64,000 bases of DNA from Paraburkholderia phenazinium (lineage in GTDB: Bacteria > Pseudomonadota > Gammaproteobacteria > Burkholderiales > Burkholderiaceae), in the NCBI RefSeq assembly GCF_900142845.1, contig NZ_FSRU01000002.1, positions 496,001 to 560,000 on the forward strand, in the 5' to 3' direction. The stretch's first letter is position 1; each line of letters starts with the position of its first letter. The position numbers were made by a program, and so were the translations under genes. This document shows positions 33,826 through 43,471 of the stretch, one piece after another. Below the pieces are notes generated by a model. It made no database searches. It saw nothing but the letters and a program-made list of their open reading frames with translations, and was not told the DNA's origin.

Positions 33826-34983
33826 TTGAAAAACCTGCTGGTGTCCCTCGATCAACTGACGCGCTTCGACGAGATCGTCGACGTGCGCACGCCGCTCGAG
33901 TTTGCCGAAGATCACATTCCCGGTGCGATCAACGCGCCGGTGCTGAGCAACGAGGAGCGCGTGATCGTCGGCACCATGTACAAACAGGTGTCGCCCTTCG
34001 AGGCGACGCGGGTCGGCGCGGCGATGGTGGCGCGCAATATCGCGCAGCACCTCGAGACCACCTTCGCCGGGCGTCCGCGCAACTGGCGTCCGCTGATCTA
34101 TTGCTGGCGCGGCGGCAAGCGCTCCGGTTCGATGACGACGTGGCTCAACCTGATCGGCTGGCAGGCGCGTCAGCTCGACGGCGGCTACAAGGCTTACCGC
34201 GGCTCCGTGGTCACCGCGCTCGCGAGTTTGCCGGGCCAGTTCGACTATGTCGCGCTGATCGGCCATACCGGGAGCGGCAAGACCCGGCTCTTGCAGGCGT
34301 TGCGCGAGGCGGGCGCCCAGGTGCTCGATCTGGAGGCGCTGGCCTGCCATCGCGGCTCGCTGCTCGGCGCGTTGCCGGATCAGCCGCAACCGGCGCAAAA
34401 GGCCTTCGATACGGCGCTGATCGGCGCGTTGTCGCACTTCGACGTGCGGCGTCCGGTGTTCGTCGAAGCGGAGAGCCGGCGCATCGGCGCGATCACGTTG
34501 CCGCAGACGCTGCTCGAGCGTTTTCACGGCGGCGCCTGTGTGGAAGTCGAAGCCACGCACGCCGAGCGCATCACGTTTTTGCTGCAGGACTATGCGCATC
34601 TGTTCGACCAGCCGGATTCGTTCAAGCATCAGCTCGAGCGTTTGATCGGACTGCATAGCCGCGAACAGGTAAAGCATTGGCAGCAGTTGATCGACGCAGG
34701 CAGCAGTGGGCCTGGCCCAGACGGCGCGCGTGACGCAGACGCCGCGGCGGCGCGTGCCGAACTGTTCGGCGAACTGATCGAGCGGCACTACGATCCCGCG
34801 TATCAGCGCAGCAGCCGGCAGCATTTCAGCCGCCTGGGCGAGGCGCTGCATTTCAGTTTCAGGCCGAACGCGGCCGACAGCGTCGAGCAGGCCGCGGCGC
34901 TGCTGGCGAGTCTTGCGCAGGCAGAGGGGCCGGTAGACGCCTCCTGCTCCGACGTCCGAGTTTCAAACTCCAAAAGATCATAA
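33826..34983 (+). CDS. mnmH: tRNA 2-selenouridine synthase (MnmH/SelU)
   Basis: 385 residues. An N-terminal rhodanese domain holds catalytic Cys93 in YCWRGGKRSGS, and a C-terminal P-loop domain has GHTGSGKT at 146-153. The enzyme geranylates and selenates 2-thiouridine at the wobble position of Lys, Glu and Gln tRNAs, using selenophosphate. No ATG fits; a TTG at 33826 appears to be the start. Followed 2 bp later by a permease gene, implying one operon. selD is not in this window. Confidence 0.93.
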   Translation: MKNLLVSLDQLTRFDEIVDVRTPLEFAEDHIPGAINAPVLSNEERVIVGTMYKQVSPFEATRVGAAMVARNIAQHLETTFAGRPRNWRPLIYCWRGGKRSGSMTTWLNLIGWQARQLDGGYKAYRGSVVTALASLPGQFDYVALIGHTGSGKTRLLQALREAGAQVLDLEALACHRGSLLGALPDQPQPAQKAFDTALIGALSHFDVRRPVFVEAESRRIGAITLPQTLLERFHGGACVEVEATHAERITFLLQDYAHLFDQPDSFKHQLERLIGLHSREQVKHWQQLIDAGSSGPGPDGARDADAAAARAELFGELIERHYDPAYQRSSRQHFSRLGEALHFSFRPNAADSVEQAAALLASLAQAEGPVDASCSDVRVSNSKRS

Positions 34984-34985
34984 CG

Positions 34986-36044
34986 ATGAACACCACACGC
35001 CAGACTCAACCCGCAGCCGGATGGCTGATCTTTCTGCTGGTCGCCGTCGCCGGCCTTTTTTATGTGAAGTGGTTTCCGTACTACCACCGCGCCTTCACGG
35101 CCGCTGAGACGCATTCGATCGGCAAGTCGATTCTGATGGGGACCGACGCGAGCCCGCCCGCCCCGTCGCTGGCGGCCGCGCTCGGTTATGCGCTGGCCTA
35201 CGGCAAGGCGATCTGGCAGGCAATGGTGCTGGGTCTCGTGCTCGGTTCGGCCGTACAGGTCCTGTTGCCCGTGCAATGGATCGCCCGGGTGCTCGGCAAG
35301 ACCAGCTTCGGCAGCGTCGCGGCCGGCGGCCTGCTGGCGATTCCCGGCATGATGTGCACCTGCTGCGCGGCGCCGGTGGTGGTCGGCTTGCGGCAGCGGC
35401 AGGCCTCGCCGGGCGGGGCGATTGCCTTCTGGCTCGGCAACTCGGTGCTCAATCCGGCCACGCTCGTATTTATGGGTTTCGTACTCGGCTGGAACTGGGC
35501 AGCACTGCGCCTCGTGCTGGGCGTGCTGATGGTGTTCGGTCTGGGCTACCTGGTGAACCGGCTCGTCACCCCTAAGGAGGCCGAGGCCGCCGACGCGCAA
35601 CTGGCGCAGCTTGCTGCACTGCAGGAGCAGGCGCGCGGCAACGCGTTCGTCCGCTGGCTCAGCCTGTTTGCCCGCATGGCGGCGCGCCTGATTCCCGAAT
35701 ACATCGTGCTGATCCTGCTGCTCGGCGCGGCGCGCGCGTGGCTGTTTCCGCACGTCGGCCCGGAGATCGGCAACCAGTTTGGCTGGATCGTGGCGCTGGC
35801 GGTCGCCGGCATGCTGTTTGTGATCCCCACCGCGGGCGAGGTGCCGATCATTCAGGCCATGCTCTCGCTCGGCATGGGCGTCGGTCCCGCCGGCGCGCTG
35901 CTGATGACCCTGCCGCCGATCAGCGTGCCATCGCTGGCAATGCTGGCCCGCTCGTTCCGGCCGCGTCTCCTGACGCTGGTGGCGGTGTCGGTGGTGCTGT
36001 TCGGGGTGGTGAGCGGCGGACTGGCCGTCGCGCTCGGCTTCTGA
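34986..36044 (+). CDS. permease of the YraQ/DUF318-like type with CTCC motif
   Basis: 352 residues with eight or more membrane helices. A CTCC cluster at residues 124-127 (GMMCTCCAAPVVVGL) lies in a re-entrant-looking segment, and a second conserved stretch is VIPTAGEVPIIQA. A cytosolic Ala/Gln-rich loop separates the two halves. It starts 2 bp after mnmH. The Cys cluster suggests a thiophilic solute (metal, arsenite or selenium species), but this is inference. Confidence 0.8.
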   Translation: MNTTRQTQPAAGWLIFLLVAVAGLFYVKWFPYYHRAFTAAETHSIGKSILMGTDASPPAPSLAAALGYALAYGKAIWQAMVLGLVLGSAVQVLLPVQWIARVLGKTSFGSVAAGGLLAIPGMMCTCCAAPVVVGLRQRQASPGGAIAFWLGNSVLNPATLVFMGFVLGWNWAALRLVLGVLMVFGLGYLVNRLVTPKEAEAADAQLAQLAALQEQARGNAFVRWLSLFARMAARLIPEYIVLILLLGAARAWLFPHVGPEIGNQFGWIVALAVAGMLFVIPTAGEVPIIQAMLSLGMGVGPAGALLMTLPPISVPSLAMLARSFRPRLLTLVAVSVVLFGVVSGGLAVALGF

Positions 36045-36304
36045 AGCGGTGCACGGCATCTGTGAGCTGGACCGCCTCGCCTGAGAAATCTCGCTGCCAG
36101 TTGTCGAATCACGACCTAAACTGGGGAACTGGGGGCGTCGGGATCGAACGGCTGTCACGTTCGATGCGGCTGGGATGCCCACCAGTGGTACGATTCAGCC
36201 CGAAAAAAATCACAGGCGGCGTGCCCCTTTGCAGGTTGGGTACAGGCGACACCGGCTTAGGCGAGCCGCCGCATACACTCGAGCGATTGCAATCAGGAAA
36301 TCGA

Positions 36305-36727
36305 ATGGCGCAACAAAAGACAAATCCGAAACTTGAACAGGCGCTGACGCGCGGGGACCTCGCGATCCGCCAGGCGAACTCGGCGCGGGCCACTGCGCTG
36401 CTGCGCGCCCTGGGCAAAATGATCATTGAAGCCTCGGCGACGATCGGCGTGGAAGCCTTCACGCTGATCCCCGACGGCGATCGCATCTACGATCCCGCCG
36501 ACGGTCTGTGGCCACAGGAACTGCTGGTGTCGCTCGATGGCCCAGTGGAAGAGTCCGATCCCGACGAGGTGCGTACGGTACGCCTGATTGCCGACGATCC
36601 GGGCACGCTGTTTCGCGTCGAGTGGCAGCGCGCGGACGGCAAGGTCGGGCGTCAGGAAGGCGGCCCGTTCGCGACGGTCGCGTTCATCTCCGACGTCGAT
36701 ATTCCCTGGACGGATGACGAGGACTGA
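36305..36727 (+). CDS. hypothetical cytosolic protein
   Basis: 140 residues, acidic C-terminus (IPWTDDED). Alpha/beta with the sequence GVEAFTLIPDGDRIYDPADGLWPQELL. No recognised domain. ATG at 36305 has AGGAAA upstream. The 260 bp before it, after the permease gene, hold nothing I recognise. Confidence 0.65.
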   Translation: MAQQKTNPKLEQALTRGDLAIRQANSARATALLRALGKMIIEASATIGVEAFTLIPDGDRIYDPADGLWPQELLVSLDGPVEESDPDEVRTVRLIADDPGTLFRVEWQRADGKVGRQEGGPFATVAFISDVDIPWTDDED

Positions 36728-36745
36728 GCACGCTCCCGGTGCGCC

Positions 36746-37573
36746 TTACCGCATCATCCGGCGGCGGAACAGCACGGCCGCGATGCAGAACGGCACGACC
36801 ACATAGGCGACCAGCACGGCGACGTGCAGCGCTACGTGGTCGAGCGGCCGGCCGAGCATCGCCGGCCGGATCAGATCGACCGCATTCGCGAGCGGCAGCA
36901 CCTGCGTCACGTGCCGGGCGATGGGCGGCAACTGCGCGATCGGAAAGAACACGCCGGAGAGCAGCAGCATCGGCGTGAGTACAAGCGTCTGATAGAACAT
37001 GAAGAAATCGTACGACGGCGCGAGTGCCGTCACGATCATCGCCACACTGGCAAACGCGAGTCCGGTCAGCGCGATGACGGGCAGCGCCAGCAGCATCGAC
37101 GGGAAGTTCGCATAGCCGAGCGCACCGGCCACCAGCATGATGGCCACGCCGGACAGCATCGACTTGCTGCCTGCCCACATCACTTCGCCGAGCACGATAT
37201 CGCCCAACGTCAGCGGCGTGTGCATGATGCCTTCCCACGTGCGCTGCACGTGCATGCGCGAAAACCCCGAGTACATCGCTTCGAAACTGGCCGACATCAT
37301 CACGCTCGAGGCCACCGTGCCGGTGGCGAGAAAGGCGATATACGACACGCCGTCGACATGCCCGACCATCAAGCCCATGCCGAAGCCCAGCCCGAACAGA
37401 TAAATCATCGGATCGGCGAGGTTGCCGAACATCGACGCCAGCGCCAGCTTGCGCCACACCAGATAATTGCGGCGCCACACGGCGATCCAGTTGACGGCAT
37501 TGGCCGGCAGGGCGGCGAACGGCTCGCTGGCCGGGGCGGCCTGGCTGGGGGTGTCGTAGGTGCGTGCGTCCAT
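36746..37573 (-). CDS. nodJ: ABC-2 type transporter permease, NodJ-like
   Basis: 275 residues, six membrane helices, with the NodJ features [32 protein letters not shown] (landmark residues 36-67) and [11 protein letters not shown] near the end. NodJ-type permeases pair with a NodI ATPase to export lipids or lipo-oligosaccharides; outside rhizobia the substrate is unknown. Encoded 93 bp after the ATPase gene. Confidence 0.85.
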   Translation of the reverse strand: MDARTYDTPSQAAPASEPFAALPANAVNWIAVWRRNYLVWRKLALASMFGNLADPMIYLFGLGFGMGLMVGHVDGVSYIAFLATGTVASSVMMSASFEAMYSGFSRMHVQRTWEGIMHTPLTLGDIVLGEVMWAGSKSMLSGVAIMLVAGALGYANFPSMLLALPVIALTGLAFASVAMIVTALAPSYDFFMFYQTLVLTPMLLLSGVFFPIAQLPPIARHVTQVLPLANAVDLIRPAMLGRPLDHVALHVAVLVAYVVVPFCIAAVLFRRRMMR

Positions 37574-37666
37574 GGCGGGTGGGTGTCGAGGCAGGCTGGG
37601 TTTGGGGTGCGGTTTCAGGCGTGGATGCGCGTGGTTGTGCTTGCGGTTGTGTGTGCCGTGGCGCCG

Positions 37667-38581
37667 CTAGTCCTGCATTTCGCGGCCCGTGAGTCGCAGG
37701 AACACGTCTTCAAGATTGGCTGGCCGGTGCAGATAGCGCAGATCCGAGCGTTCCTTGAGGCGCGCATGCACCGGTTCCGCCTCGGTGACGTAGCAGAACA
37801 GCGTCTCGCCGCTGATCTCGGTGCGTTCCGCGAGCGGCGCCAGTTCGTCGCGCAAGGCGAGCGGATCCGGTCCGTAGATTTCGATCACGTCGCAGCCGAT
37901 CTCCGAGGCGATCAGTTCATTCGGCGCGCCCTCCGCGATCTTTCGTCCTTCCTCGATCACGCATAGGCGGTGACAGAGCCGCTCCGCTTCTTCCATGAAG
38001 TGCGTGGTCAAAAGAATGGTTTTGCCGCGCACGAGCAGCGAGCGCAGCCGCTCCCAGATCAGATGGCGCGCTTGCGGGTCGAGCCCGGTGGTGGGCTCGT
38101 CGAGGATCAGCACGTCCGGGTCGTTGACGAGCGCGCGGGCCAGCGTCAAACGCCGCTTCATGCCGCCGGACAGTTCGCCGACCCGCGCATCCGCCTTGCT
38201 TTCGAGGCGGGCGAATTCGAGCAGCGACGGCACCATGGCGCGGGCCTGCGCCGCGCTCAGGCCGAAGTAGCGGCCGAACACCAGCAGGTTCTCGCGCACC
38301 GTGAAGTCCGGATCGAGATTGTCGAACTGCGGCACCACGCCGACACGCGCCCGCGCGAAGCGGGCGCGCGCCGGAATCGGCTCGCCGCACAGGCGGATCG
38401 TGCCGGCGTCCGGCGCCGCAATGCCGAGCAGCATACGCAGCGTAGTGGTCTTGCCGGCGCCGTTCGGGCCGAGCAGGCCAAAACACTCGCCTCGCCGGAC
38501 GTGGAACGACAGACCGTCGACGACGGTTTTACCGGCATAGCGCTTGTGGACTTGCAGGAATTCGATGGCGGCTTCAGACAT
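37667..38581 (-). CDS. nodI: ABC transporter ATP-binding protein, NodI-like
   Basis: 304 residues. Walker A GPNGAGKT at 38-45, signature [15 protein letters not shown], Walker [15 protein letters not shown]-terminal domain typical of DrrA/NodI exporters follows (about 220-304). Start at 38581 chosen since similarity begins at [15 protein letters not shown]. With NodJ forms a two-gene exporter. Confidence 0.87.
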   Translation of the reverse strand: MSEAAIEFLQVHKRYAGKTVVDGLSFHVRRGECFGLLGPNGAGKTTTLRMLLGIAAPDAGTIRLCGEPIPARARFARARVGVVPQFDNLDPDFTVRENLLVFGRYFGLSAAQARAMVPSLLEFARLESKADARVGELSGGMKRRLTLARALVNDPDVLILDEPTTGLDPQARHLIWERLRSLLVRGKTILLTTHFMEEAERLCHRLCVIEEGRKIAEGAPNELIASEIGCDVIEIYGPDPLALRDELAPLAERTEISGETLFCYVTEAEPVHARLKERSDLRYLHRPANLEDVFLRLTGREMQD

Positions 38582-38830
38582 GGGTCGATAGGGATTCCGA
38601 AAGACGTGAACGGCCGGTAAGGCTGCCCATTCTAGGGCATTGGCGCCTTGCTGTTGGCATCCGTGCACTGCCGGGGTGCGGTTCTTGCGCTGCGGCATGA
38701 CGTGCGAAGCGGCTGTCATGCAACGGGTGTCGCGTTGATGCTTAGTTAGCGTTTTCCATCCCTTGCAAGCTGAATTGCGGCGCACCATGATTCAGGACAG
38801 AACCGCGATCAACGCGGTAGGGAGAACCAC

Positions 38831-39301
38831 ATGGCGAGCTACCAGAAAATCCTGCTGTGCTACGACGGCTCGCGCGAAGGCCGCAAGGCACTACGTTGCG
38901 GCGCCGATCTGGCGCTGGACCTCAAGGCGGAAACGCATCTGTTGTCGGTCGTGGACATGCGCTCGAGCATCGCGCAGAGCGCAGGACTATTGACCGATGT
39001 GGCCTGCGGCAGCTTCGAGAAGACCGCCCGCGATATCCTCCAGGAAGGCGTGGACTGGCTTACCGAGCGCGGTGTGACGGCGCAAGGTCACTTTGCGTTC
39101 GGCCATCCGATCGACGAAATCGCCAACCTCGCCAACGATCTGCAAGTGGATCTCGTGGTGGTCGGCCATCGCTGCCGCACTGGCCTGTCGCGCTGGTGGA
39201 TGGGGGCGGGCAATACGCCTTTACTCGACCGGATCTCGTGCAGCATCCTGGTGGCGTGCTCGTCGGTGCAGGAGCAGCAGCAAGCGGCCGCTGCGGCCTG
39301 A
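38831..39301 (+). CDS. universal stress protein (UspA family)
   Basis: 156 residues. Start KILLCYDGSREGRKAL and the end GAGNTPLLDRISCSILVA show the Usp fold; the ATP-binding G-2x-G-9x-G-S/T motif is altered (GHRCRTGLSRWWMGAGNT). Usually accumulates in starvation or redox stress. Single gene with GGAGA upstream. Confidence 0.88.
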   Translation: MASYQKILLCYDGSREGRKALRCGADLALDLKAETHLLSVVDMRSSIAQSAGLLTDVACGSFEKTARDILQEGVDWLTERGVTAQGHFAFGHPIDEIANLANDLQVDLVVVGHRCRTGLSRWWMGAGNTPLLDRISCSILVACSSVQEQQQAAAAA

Positions 39302-39306
39302 TTCGT

Positions 39307-39972
39307 TCAGTTGGCGTTCAGATCGACCGCCGCGAGCTTCCACGAAAATAGCCCTTCGCGTCGCAGAATCGCGGCATAGCGCGCGTCGCCGACGCCATGC
39401 TGATACGTCACGGCGAATTCGTTGATGCCGCGATAGCCGGCCGTGGTTTGCGGCGGCTGCGGCGGCGCGGCGGTGGTTGCTGTGGCCGGCGCTGTGGCGG
39501 CCGGCGCAGGCACCGCAGGCGCCGGCGTTGAATCCGCCGCGCCGGTGCCGGGCGCATTGCTCGCCAGATCCGGTGGCGCAGGCGGACGCTGGGTGAGATC
39601 GCCGCGTGGCGGCATGCCGTTCAGCAGCGCAGCCACGCCATCCGGCGTGGCATAGGCATCCACTAACGGACCAATCAACGCCACGCCGATCATTGCCCCA
39701 ATGGCCGCAAGCGGATTGCCGTTCGCCCGCGCTTCGAGCCGACGCGTCAGCAAGCCCGAAACCTGTTCCTTCAGGCTTTCGCGTAACGCCGGATAGTCCA
39801 CGTACTCGCTGACGGTCTGCGCATCACGCGCGTCGGCCGCGCGCTTCAGACGATCGAGCGCGAGGTAGGGCGACGCATAGCCATACCCCAGCACGGCGAC
39901 GATCACGATCACAACCAGAACAACGATCAGCGGCCGGACAAAGCCGCGTTTTGCAGGTGTTGGAACAGCCAT
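39307..39972 (-). CDS. DUF2939 family membrane-anchored protein
   Basis: 221 residues: one N-terminal helix (PLIVVLVVIVIVAVLGYGYA), then a DUF2939 domain (SPYLALDRLKRAADARDAQTVSEYVDYPALRESLKEQ as landmark 34-70), an Ala/Pro linker (about 125-175), and a C-terminal domain of beta type (FAVTYQHGVGDARYAAILRREGLFSWKL). Function unknown. Convergent with the Usp gene. Confidence 0.75.
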   Translation of the reverse strand: MAVPTPAKRGFVRPLIVVLVVIVIVAVLGYGYASPYLALDRLKRAADARDAQTVSEYVDYPALRESLKEQVSGLLTRRLEARANGNPLAAIGAMIGVALIGPLVDAYATPDGVAALLNGMPPRGDLTQRPPAPPDLASNAPGTGAADSTPAPAVPAPAATAPATATTAAPPQPPQTTAGYRGINEFAVTYQHGVGDARYAAILRREGLFSWKLAAVDLNAN

Positions 39973-40066
39973 CGGACGAGATTCTCCGTTAGAGGGGATC
40001 TAACGTGGACCGCAACCGCGGCAAAACGATCCCGCAAGTTCCACCTGATCCCCCACACGCACGCCC

Positions 40067-40411
40067 TTACTCGAACAGCGCGTTCTGCAAGCCGGCGCGT
40101 TCTTCGGCGATGCAACGGTCGATCATCCGGCACACCGCGTCGACGGTGCCGACCATAATGAGCCGCGACGGCCCGTGGTAGACCCGCACCGGCGCGCGCC
40201 GGGCCGGTTCCGCCGTATTCAGCCCCGAATTCAGCGACACCCGTGCGAAGGCCGGCAGCGCCGACGGCAAGGTTGAGGTGCGCGGCTCCTCGACGTCGAA
40301 TAACGAAGCCGTGGCACTGGATGCCTCGATCGGTGCGCAGGGCACCAGGCTGCGCAAGTGGCGCAGGCGACCGAACTGGCGGAAGGGCAGCAGGCGGGCA
40401 AGGCGTTCCAT
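40067..40411 (-). CDS. hypothetical protein encoded after lexA
   Basis: 114 residues, basic N-terminus, with a C-terminal conserved-looking block VRVYHGPSRLIMVGTVDAVCRMIDRCIAEE. Starts 35 bp after the lexA stop on the same strand, so it should share the LexA-controlled promoter. No known family recognised. Confidence 0.6.
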   Translation of the reverse strand: MERLARLLPFRQFGRLRHLRSLVPCAPIEASSATASLFDVEEPRTSTLPSALPAFARVSLNSGLNTAEPARRAPVRVYHGPSRLIMVGTVDAVCRMIDRCIAEERAGLQNALFE

Positions 40412-40445
40412 GAGTCTCTCCAGGCTTGATTCAGGGCAGCAGGGT

Positions 40446-41099
40446 TCAGAATTCGGTGGGGCGGATCAGCCCCACCGCAATGCCTTCCAATGCGAATTCC
40501 GCACTGCCGGCCTGAACGAAGATGTTGTCGTAATCGGGGTTCTCGGCGATCAGCTCGATACCGTTCGGCCGCCGCTTGAGACGCTTGACCGTCACGTCGT
40601 CGCCGAGTCGCGCAACGATGATCTGGCCGTCTTTTGCTTCGCTTTTCTTCTGCACGGCGAGCAGGTCGCCGTCGAAGATGCCGGCGTCCCGCATGGACAG
40701 CCCGCGTACCTTCAGCAGATAGTCCGGCTTGCTCGAAAACAGCGCCGGGTCGCAGGCGTAATGCTGCGAGATGTGTTCCTGCGCGAGGATCGGGCTACCT
40801 GCTGCCACCCGGCCGATCAGGGGCAGCGACAACTGCATGATGCTGGCGTGCGGCAGCGTGAACTGATGCGGCGCGTCGTCATTACCGGCCAGCAGCAGCC
40901 GGATGCCGCGCGAAGCGCCCGCCGCGAGTTCGATCACGCCCTTGCGGGCCAGCGCCCGCAGGTGCTCCTCCGCCGAGTTGGCCGAGCTGAAACCCAGTTC
41001 GGCGGCGATCTCCGCGCGGGTGGGCGGAAAGCCGGTGCGTTCGATAGCCCGGCGGATCAGATCGAAAACTTCTTGCTGTCGTGCGGTGAGTTTGGTCAT
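40446..41099 (-). CDS. lexA: SOS repressor LexA
   Basis: 216 residues. N-terminal winged helix ([20 protein letters not shown] ... [13 protein letters not shown]), cleavage site Ala100-Gly101, catalytic Ser135 (GLSMRDAG) and Lys172 (DDVTVKRL). Represses DNA-damage genes until RecA filaments trigger self-cleavage. Start at 41099 gives the canonical [12 protein letters not shown]. Two SOS boxes sit directly upstream. Confidence 0.97.
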   Translation of the reverse strand: MTKLTARQQEVFDLIRRAIERTGFPPTRAEIAAELGFSSANSAEEHLRALARKGVIELAAGASRGIRLLLAGNDDAPHQFTLPHASIMQLSLPLIGRVAAGSPILAQEHISQHYACDPALFSSKPDYLLKVRGLSMRDAGIFDGDLLAVQKKSEAKDGQIIVARLGDDVTVKRLKRRPNGIELIAENPDYDNIFVQAGSAEFALEGIAVGLIRPTEF

Positions 41100-41106
41100 G
41101 GCGCCA

Positions 41107-41142
41107 CTGTATGGATAGACAGGTGACTGTATTTTTATACAG
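41107..41142 (-). promoter_or_regulatory. two tandem LexA (SOS) boxes at lexA
   Basis: CTGT-N8-ACAG occurs twice: 41107-41122 (centre ATGGATAG) and 41127-41142 (centre ATTTTTAT, the stronger AT-rich one), start points 20 bp apart, so two helical turns. Both are 8-43 bp before the lexA ATG, as in E. coli, where lexA is also doubly controlled. Confidence 0.93.
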
Positions 41143-41305
41143 TATTCGGCGCAATTCAAGCTTTACTTTAAGTTCGTGTCCCTGGGTGTCGTTGTGGCGT
41201 CGCTTTGGGGCGTCTTAACGGCCGTTTTCGTGCCACAACGCCGCGTCTGGCTGTCATTACCACTTTTGAGTATTAAAAAATGAAGAAACATTATTTTTAA
41301 TGATG

Positions 41306-41324
41306 AAAGCCCTTCGATAGACTG
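41306..41324 (+). promoter_or_regulatory. candidate sulfur-regulated promoter of sbp
   Basis: AAAGCC-CTT-CGATAGACTG follows an AT-rich tract (41270-41305). The words AAAGCC, CGAT and AGACTG recur in the same order upstream of ssuD. TAGACT (41318-41323) may be the -10, giving a leader of about 60 nt. CysB control is expected for this gene but was not testable. Confidence 0.45.
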
Positions 41325-41389
41325 GCCTCCACTCGCTGCATAGAACACGGGACGCGCAGTCCCAACCAACCACGACGCGGAGAAGCTGG

Positions 41390-42430
41390 ATGATCGATCA
41401 GGGCACGGGGCTCGCAGGCAAGACCAGGAAACTCATCACGGTGCTGGCGCTGGGCGCCGCAGCGGCACTCGGCCTGGTGGCCCAGACGGCTGCAGCGGAC
41501 ACGACGCTGCTCAACGTGTCCTATGACCCGACACGCGAGCTGTACCAGCAGGTCAACCAGGCATTCGGCAAGGAATGGAAGGCGCAGACCGGCGAGACCG
41601 TCACCTTCAAGCAGTCGCACGGCGGCTCGGGCGCGCAGGCGCGCTCGGTGCTCGACGGCCTGCAGGCGGACGTCGTCACGCTCGCACTCGCTTACGACAT
41701 CGACGCGCTCGCCAGCAAGGGCATCGTCGACAAGAACTGGCAAAAGCGCCTGCCGGACAACGCGGCGCCGTACACCTCGACCATCGTGTTTCTGGTGCGC
41801 AAGGGCAACCCGAAGCACATCAAGGACTGGGACGACCTGGTGAAGCCGGGCGTGTCGATCGTCACGCCGAACCCGAAGACCTCGGGCGGCGCGCGCTGGA
41901 ACTATCTGGCGGCCTGGGCCTACGCCGAGCATCAGCCGGGCGGCAACGACCAGAAAGCCAAGGACTTCGTCTCGAAGCTCTATAAGAACGCCGGCGTGCT
42001 CGACTCGGGCGCGCGGGGGGCGACCACGAGCTTCGTGCAGCGCGGTATCGGCGATGTGCTGATTGCGTGGGAGAACGAAGCATTCCTGTCGTTGAAGGAA
42101 TTCGGTCCGGACAAGTTCGAGATCGTGGTGCCGTCGGTGAGCATTCTGGCCGAGCCGCCGGTGGCGGTGGTCGACAAGGTGGTGGACAGGCACGGCACCC
42201 GCAAGCTGGCCGAGGCGTATCTGAACTTCCTGTATAGCGAGCAGGGCCAGGAGATCGCCGCGGAGAACTTCTACCGTCCGCGTTCGGACAAGGTGCCGGC
42301 GGCTTTGACCGCGAAGTTTCCGAAGCTGAAGCTGTACACGGTGGACGACTCGTTCGGCGGCTGGGCGAATGCGCAGAAGACGCACTTTGCGGATGGCGGC
42401 GTGTTCGATTCGATCTACTCGCCGCAGTAA
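41390..42430 (+). CDS. sbp: sulfate ABC transporter substrate-binding protein
   Basis: 346 residues. Signal peptide with cleavage near TAAA-DTT (about residue 36), then a sulfate/thiosulfate-binding fold: [32 protein letters not shown] and [21 protein letters not shown]. Carries sulfate to CysTWA in the periplasm. A strong terminator lies between it and cysT. CysB is encoded in the same cluster. Confidence 0.95.
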   Translation: MIDQGTGLAGKTRKLITVLALGAAAALGLVAQTAAADTTLLNVSYDPTRELYQQVNQAFGKEWKAQTGETVTFKQSHGGSGAQARSVLDGLQADVVTLALAYDIDALASKGIVDKNWQKRLPDNAAPYTSTIVFLVRKGNPKHIKDWDDLVKPGVSIVTPNPKTSGGARWNYLAAWAYAEHQPGGNDQKAKDFVSKLYKNAGVLDSGARGATTSFVQRGIGDVLIAWENEAFLSLKEFGPDKFEIVVPSVSILAEPPVAVVDKVVDRHGTRKLAEAYLNFLYSEQGQEIAAENFYRPRSDKVPAALTAKFPKLKLYTVDDSFGGWANAQKTHFADGGVFDSIYSPQ

Positions 42431-42454
42431 AGCGCAATCCGCAGGACGCAATCC

Positions 42455-42476
42455 GGCACGCCACATGTGGCGTGCC
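42455..42476 (+). terminator. terminator between sbp and cysT
   Basis: Perfect 22-bp palindrome (arms GGCACGCCACA / TGTGGCGTGCC) followed by TTTTG, 25 bp after the sbp stop. It would let the binding protein be made in excess of the membrane complex. Confidence 0.8.
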
Positions 42477-42562
42477 TTTTGTTCACGTGTTTAGGCCACG
42501 TATCGGCGACGTGTTGGGCCGACAGTGGCCGCCGTGGTTTTCACCCTGAAAGAGCATTCCGC

Positions 42563-43471
42563 ATGACGACGTTGACCTTCCGCAAGCCCAGCGCGTTACC
42601 CGGCTTCGGCCTGACGCTCGGCATCACGGTGGCGTATCTGAGCCTCGTGGTGCTGATTCCGCTCGCGGCGACCTTTCTCAAGACGGCTTCGCTCGACTGG
42701 GCCCAGTTCGTGCGCGCGGTCGCCTCGCCGCGCGTGCTGGCCTCGTACCGGCTGACGTTTTTCTCGGCGCTCGGCGGCGCGCTGATCAACGCGGTGTTCG
42801 GCTTTCTGGTCGCCTGGGTGCTGGTGCGCTATAAGTTTCCGTTCAAGCGTCTGGTGGACGCCGTCGTCGATCTGCCGTTTGCGTTGCCCACCTCGGTGGC
42901 GGGCATTTCGCTCGCGGCGGTGTATGCGGGCAACGGCTGGATCGGCCAGTTTCTCGAGCCGCTCGGCATCAAGATCGCGTTTACGCCGGCCGGCGTGCTG
43001 GTGGCGTTGACCTTTATCGGCTTGCCGTTCGTGGTGCGCACTGTGCAGCCGGTGCTGGAAGAATTCGAACGCGAGCAGGAAGAGGCTGCGGCGTGCCTCG
43101 GCGCATCGCGCTGGCTGACGTTTCGCCGCGTCGTGTTGCCCGCGGTATTGCCGGCGCTGCTGACCGGTTTCGCGTTGGCCTTCGCGCGGGCGCTGGGCGA
43201 ATACGGCTCGGTGATTTTCATTGCCGGCAACGTGCCGATGAAATCGGAGATCACTTCGCTGCTCATCATCACCAAGCTCGAACAGTACGACTATGCCGGG
43301 GCCACCGCGCTCGCCGTCGTGATGCTGGTGGTGTCGTTCCTGATGCTGCTTTTGATCAACACGCTGCAGTGGTATCTGCAGCGTCGCACGCGCCGCGGCG
43401 CGGCCGCGCCGGCGCTGCCCATTGCGACCGCCGCAACGGTTACGACAGGCACCGCAGGAGGTCTGCAATGA
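42563..43471 (+). CDS. cysT: sulfate ABC transporter permease CysT
   Basis: 302 residues, about seven membrane helices. The ATPase-contact loop is [28 protein letters not shown]. Typical CysT features: [23 protein letters not shown] and [19 protein letters not shown]. The ATG at 42563 is the first with family similarity. Its stop overlaps the cysW start by 4 bp. Confidence 0.95.
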   Translation: MTTLTFRKPSALPGFGLTLGITVAYLSLVVLIPLAATFLKTASLDWAQFVRAVASPRVLASYRLTFFSALGGALINAVFGFLVAWVLVRYKFPFKRLVDAVVDLPFALPTSVAGISLAAVYAGNGWIGQFLEPLGIKIAFTPAGVLVALTFIGLPFVVRTVQPVLEEFEREQEEAAACLGASRWLTFRRVVLPAVLPALLTGFALAFARALGEYGSVIFIAGNVPMKSEITSLLIITKLEQYDYAGATALAVVMLVVSFLMLLLINTLQWYLQRRTRRGAAAPALPIATAATVTTGTAGGLQ

